Positions 20,101 through 23,693 of a DNA stretch of 23,693 nucleotides are shown in pieces. Location: assembly GCA_034696485.1 (NCBI GenBank), contig JAQIWT010000315.1, positions 1-23,693 of the forward strand, written 5' to 3'. Position numbers and translations under genes: made by a program. Within the stretch, counting starts at the first letter, position 1; each line of letters starts with the position of its first letter. Under the pieces are notes generated by a model that saw only the letters and a list, made by a program, of their open reading frames with translations, made no database searches and was not told where the DNA came from. The DNA is from Isohypsibius dastychi. Its lineage: Eukaryota > Tardigrada > Eutardigrada > Parachela > Isohypsibiidae.

Positions 20101-21133
20101 GTAAAGTCCTCGTTTACTTCTTTAATGTTTCCGTGACCTTTGCTGAATGTCTCGACTGCAATTTTTTTCGAAATATTTAAAAGTTTTATGCTTCATTTCT
20201 AGTTTCTATTTCTCAATAGTACGATACAGTACGTGGAATTTGTTTTCGTCATTTTACGTAGCTTTTAGTGCGTGAATATAATTGTTTGACGACGTTTTGT
20301 AAATCGGTGCGAATTTTGAATTTTGTTATTCCAGAGATCGCATTATGGGAGGAGAAGACAGCCGCAGCAGCGAGAGAAGTTGAGGCACTGGAGAATCAGA
20401 TCAGCCAGTCCCGGATTGTTGAAGCAAGTGTACTCTCTGAAATCAAAGAACTCTCCAACATTCGTCTTGATGAACGGCTAAAGGAAACCATGCAATCTCA
20501 GAAAATTGTTGAAACTGAGCTGGAATCGGTAAAGAGGAAATACCATAGCTGCGAAGAGGATGTAGTTCGGACAAAGAACGAAGCTCGGCGGTTGTATGGG
20601 CAGGTCCTGGAGGAGCGGGATGCTCAAAATGAGATCTGGTCCGAAACGAAAGCTGCCTACTTGGAAGAGCGAGAGCGAATCTTCTGTGAGCTTCAAGATC
20701 TGATCCGCGTTCAGGAAAAGGAGAATCAACGCTTGGAAGAGATGATCTTGGAAGAATCAAGATTGGATTCTACATTACTAGCCAAAACATTGGAACTGGA
20801 TAGTCTTGAAGAATCCTTGAAAAAAGCCAACTTGGAAGGATTCGTGGTCAACCTGACCGCGAAAGCTGCTCCTCCTTCCAGCCCTACAGATGAAGAGCGT
20901 AAGCAGCTGATTTGCACTCAGTTATCGTGACCTTGAATTCATTATTTTTTGGTAACTCGTGAAGAATGTCTAAATCTTGTTTTTTTTGTTTAGGCGTTGA
21001 AGTTCGTTCTTCTTCATCTGCTAAAGGCGATGAATCTACATTACCAGCGCCACCTGTCCGCAAAACTCCTTATCAGCGTCTCATTGTGCTGAAACGGAAC
21101 ACTGCTCATGATCCACAAGGAATGTGGGTCTGA
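19302..21133 (+). CDS. RASSF8: N-terminal RASSF family protein (RASSF7/8 class); three exons
   Basis: Exons 19302-20100, 20335-20898 and 20994-21133 (GT-AG, phases 1 and 1) give 500 residues. The N-terminus MEVKVWVEGLQKTICGVTP and later LAQATGKRGRFMLFEKWKKS align closely with human RASSF8 ([39 protein letters not shown]). Residues 1-82 are the Ras-association domain placed at the extreme N-terminus, as in RASSF7-10. Residues 83-266 are Ser/Lys-rich and disordered. Residues 267 to about 440 form a Glu/Leu-rich coiled coil ending LEESLKKANLEGF, like RASSF8 LTKELRQVNLQQF. The last residues, DPQGMWV, parallel NPEGIYV of RASSF8. There is no SARAH domain, as expected for this subclass. The start is fixed by family alignment and a strong Kozak context (A at -3, G at +4). 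RASSF7 orthology cannot be excluded. Confidence 0.93.
20335..20898 (+). CDS. RASSF8: RASSF exon 2: coiled coil
   Basis: Acceptor TTATTCCAG ending 20334; donor GTAAGC at 20899. Almost the whole exon encodes a heptad-rich Glu/Lys/Leu coiled coil (for example LENQISQSRIVEASVLSEI and LEERERIFCELQDLIRVQEK). In this family the coil mediates self-association or partner binding. The frame ends in a Pro/Ser-rich turn, PPSSPTDEE. Confidence 0.92.
20994..21133 (+). CDS. RASSF8: RASSF exon 3: conserved C-terminal tail
   Basis: Acceptor TTTGTTTAG ending 20993. It encodes a 45-residue tail with APPVRKTPYQRLIVLKRN and the terminal DPQGMWV, then TGA at 21131-21133. The end resembles the RASSF8 C-terminus and has the shape of a C-terminal PDZ ligand (hydrophobic-x-hydrophobic). 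Confidence 0.88.
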
Positions 21134-22324
21134 AAAGATTTATCAGTTTTTTCTGTTCCCTTCATGCATTTTTTTGCACAATTTTTTCTCCTTTCGATGT
21201 ACGCGGGACGTATTTTGTATGGCAGCTGATTTCCGTGCATTTTCGTGCCATACGAAGAAGTGCGCCCTCTACGCCGACTTCTTGTTGCAGTTTTATTTTT
21301 CTTGCTCATGGGTTTATGCAGTATCGAACACATAGCTGCTTACACATAAAGGCCAGACAAAGTCCTGGAATTATTTCGGTCGCCGTTAAAAATCGGTAAC
21401 TTGGATTGCGGTTCTGGGGCAGGTATACTTTTTCGGGCGAAAGTTCTCTATCTGTATCATTATGCGCTCTACCACTCGTACTGTAAGGGAGAACGAACAA
21501 GTAAATGAAGCAGATTTTGTATGGGAGGATGTAGCTGGAGATCTCATTTCAGTAATTATGATTACTTGCGTTCAAGATCCAGAAAGGTTAAATCAAACCA
21601 GAAGCTCATTTTTTAAGTGAAACTTTTTTCAGGCGTCTTAAATTAACAACAACAAAAGCTATCTTTTAGAGAAGCTGGTTGAAATGTGACTTTGCGACAG
21701 ATGGTGCGGTGGTACGTGGAGACCTACCGTATTTGGGTCGTACCGGCATTCGACCTTGCTGTACTCTGCGCGTTTTATTGAATACTCACGTTCCTAGATT
21801 TCGGGGCGTTTAAATTTCTAGCCGGTACACTGATAGAAATGGAATGCCACGTTACCATCTCTGGAATTCCATGAATTATCCGGAATAATCAGTCTCGTTT
21901 CGTCACGTTCCTCGACATCGATGAGCTCCGGTTGCTAATCACGAGAGGTTCAAGCGACACAATTACTTTGCCGCAGAAATACGCACAATAATAATTTTGT
22001 ATTTATAATTATCGTGACGTACTCCGCGACCGAGTAATTTCGAAATCGCAATTATTTTCAGTGTGGCTCCCAGCTTCCCTGTCATTCCTCCACGACAACA
22101 GAATCGCGCAGCAGCTCCTGTAAAACAGACTACTTTCAATTCTCTACGAAAAAAAATTATAAAAAAGTAAGGGCAGGATTTACCGAATGGGCCTACAAGT
22201 TCGAAACCGATCAGAGATAAAGTGAAAGAAAAGTCCAAGATCGAAAACCAACAGTCAGCCATACCGGTTAATAACGCAGCACATGAAAACAAGTCGGAAA
22301 TAAAATTCCAAAAGAACCGCGCCG
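21134..22324. other. Convergent intergenic region / overlapping 3' UTRs
   Basis: It lies between the RASSF stop on + and the stop of the - strand gene. It contains an AATAAA for the - strand at 21779-21774. An A-rich + strand open stretch at 22173-22335 is noted, but no gene is supported. Confidence 0.5.
21774..21779 (-). terminator. Candidate polyadenylation signal for the - strand gene
   Basis: TTTATT on the + strand is AATAAA on the - strand, about 0.55 kb beyond the stop at 22325. Canonical signal, plausible spacing, no other support. Confidence 0.3.
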
Positions 22325-22735
22325 TCAGAAAATTAATTCAGGGTTGGTAAATTCGTACGAAAACTCAAGTTGAGAACCAGGTAAGCCGACTGTGCCAACA
22401 TATACAACCTGCAGACGAAAAGGGCGACCTGAAAACCTGGCAGCTACAGGTATTATATTTTTCGATAATTTTCGATCCAACCTGGTTCTCAATTCACGGG
22501 GAAATCACTCACCTTCATGAATTGCTTTCGAGAAAACAATTTGCAGATCAAAGGAGAAGTTCTCGGAAGGCGTACAAATCCAGCTGGTATGAAGTGAAAA
22601 TCTGGAATGAGATGACGTTGCGTCTGAAAAGTCAGCATGATTTTCAAACGTACAATTTTCATTCTCACCGGTTAGAGAAATGCAATACATGCCTGGTCGA
22701 ATAGCTCCGAGCTTCCTTGTGAAATTTCCGCCTTT
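22325..22735 (-). CDS. 3' part of an unrecognised gene, convergent with RASSF; three exons
   Basis: Read on the - strand, exons 22735-22669, 22601-22513 and 22408-22325 join in frame across introns of 67 and 104 nt. Donors are GTGAGA and GTGAGT; acceptors are TCATTCCAG and CTGCAG. The assembled segment includes KLGAIRPGMYCISLT, then FHFIPAGFVRLPRTSPLICK, then VVYVGTVGLPGSQLEFSYEF, and stops at 22327-22325. It is a compact, mostly beta-like sequence without low complexity. I do not recognise the family. The 5' end is missing: no ATG joins cleanly within the window. The call rests on two phase-consistent introns and globular-looking sequence. An alternative + strand reading of the same bases has weaker splice sites. 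Confidence 0.42.
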
Positions 22736-22768
22736 CTGCACAAAATACCTCCACGGACTAAAATTTCA

Positions 22769-23616
22769 TTTCTCTCCGAGTCTCGATCGATGTGTGTCAA
22801 AGCTAGCAAGCAGCAGCCCAGCAAGTTCTCGCATATCTTGTTCTTGTCGCATAGCTCGTTTTGCCATGCACCCAGGCCAGCGCCAGGCCAGACAGTACCT
22901 TAACTTGACTACGTCACACTCGGCACCCTACATTTAATGAAAGAGAATAGGGAGGAAAGTCCAGCCCCAGATAGACAGTCCAAACAACCAAGTCAGACAA
23001 GATAAAATGCTCGCGAAAAATTCTCAAAGCGAATGAAAGAAAGAGAAAGTAGGCCAGTGCTTCCCGCTTGGGCACTAATCTCTCTTATGGAAAGTTTTAC
23101 GTGGCGCTGAATAAAATTTTTGCAAAAGACCGGTTAGATAATGACCGGAAATATGGTAGTCATTTCACCGGCAAAAACACAGATATTACTTGAAGGACAA
23201 ATGAAGGACAACGCTTTCTACAGCAAGTAAGCGTTTCAGAGACTTCCGCATCTACCAGTCACCGTCAAGAGCGGCGCACAGGTGAGTATTTCTTATGATG
23301 ACGCACGAAAAACAGCCTACATTTTGGTGTCGAATCCAGCACATCGGTTGATTTCCAAATATTTAATCAAAATATCAGTTTACATGACCGTAGGCGGAGT
23401 ATTCAGTTTACCGTATTCTCGAGTCGCTGGCTTTTCCCTGGTGGCGGCATGTACGTACAAACGACGAGGTGAGAATGCAGAACAAACGCCTAAACATGAA
23501 ACTCATCGCATGACCCTTTTTACTATTAACTACAGTACAGTATCTAAGCATCCAGTACTGGATGGGAATTTCTGAATGACCGTACAAAACCATGAACAGT
23601 AGAAACTATGAAGAAC
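22769..23616. other. Right-end region with no firm gene
   Basis: On the - strand an ATG at 22867-22865 opens 33 codons in the same frame as the exon at 22735. On the + strand a consensus donor, CACAG|GTGAGT, lies at 23282 after a short open stretch (RDFRIYQSPSRAAH), possibly a 5' exon of a further gene. Neither can be completed within the window. Confidence 0.35.
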
Positions 23617-23693
23617 CAGCGTTGGGCAGGTAGAGAAAAAAATCTACCGAGTAAAGTAATCGGTAGATCGGCTCTACTGTCGGTAGAAGTAAA
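23617..23693. mobile_element. GTTGGGCA-led inverted repeats at the window edge
   Basis: CAGCGTTGGGCAGGTAGAG is followed by TCTACCGA (23643-23650) and its reverse complement TCGGTAGA twice (23660-23667 and 23680-23687). The pattern looks like the terminus of a repeat that continues beyond the window. Confidence 0.4.

Noticed and set aside
22037-22590. + strand multi-exon reading through the same area as the - strand gene
   Set aside because: Several segments can be joined (for example VAPSFPVIPPRQQNRAAAP), but one donor is weak (GTTGGT) and the continuation is doubtful; the - strand model has better splice sites. Not fully excluded.

Overview
The window is nuclear DNA from an animal, almost certainly an invertebrate. 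Every gene that can be read is split by GT-AG introns, some as short as 63 nt, and codon use is standard. The two recognisable proteins belong to bilaterian families. Nothing bacterial or organellar is visible. A compact-genome ecdysozoan such as a tardigrade would fit, but the species cannot be named from the sequence.

Layout on the + strand. Bases 1-3870 are A+T-rich and without a supported gene. They hold small hairpins and, near their right end, three exact Capicua-type octamers. Bases 3870-4200 look like a promoter and 5' exon: TATA-like motifs, pyrimidine tracts and two donor-like sites. Ten coding exons from 5393 to 13000 then join in frame into a Capicua (CIC) orthologue of the long type. 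In order it has the N-terminal conserved domain of CIC-L (DUF4819-like), a CCCH cysteine/histidine motif, the ATXN1-binding segment, the HMG box, a basic nuclear-localisation stretch and the C-terminal C1 domain. Both halves of the bipartite DNA reader (HMG box and C1) are intact.

Between CIC and the next gene, 14299-15587 can be read as a three-exon gene for an unrecognised, very basic Ser/Lys/Arg-rich protein with S-P-x-K motifs. Next comes a 3.7-kb stretch with no convincing coding gene. At 19302-21133 three exons encode a complete N-terminal-type RASSF protein (RASSF7/8 class): an N-terminal Ras-association domain, a disordered linker, a coiled coil and a short conserved C-terminal tail.

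At the right end three small exons on the - strand (22325-22735) join in frame across two good introns and end in a stop. They appear to be the 3' end of a gene arranged tail-to-tail with RASSF. I do not recognise its product. The last bases and two internal places carry TGGGCA plus GTAAC/GGTAC-rich inverted repeats, which look like termini or remnants of non-autonomous DNA transposons.

Functionally, CIC is a nuclear repressor downstream of receptor tyrosine kinase/Ras/ERK signalling, and RASSF7/8 proteins act in junction, growth and Ras-related signalling. Nothing here shows that the neighbouring genes are co-regulated. All exon joins are read from splice consensus and frame alone, with no transcript evidence.
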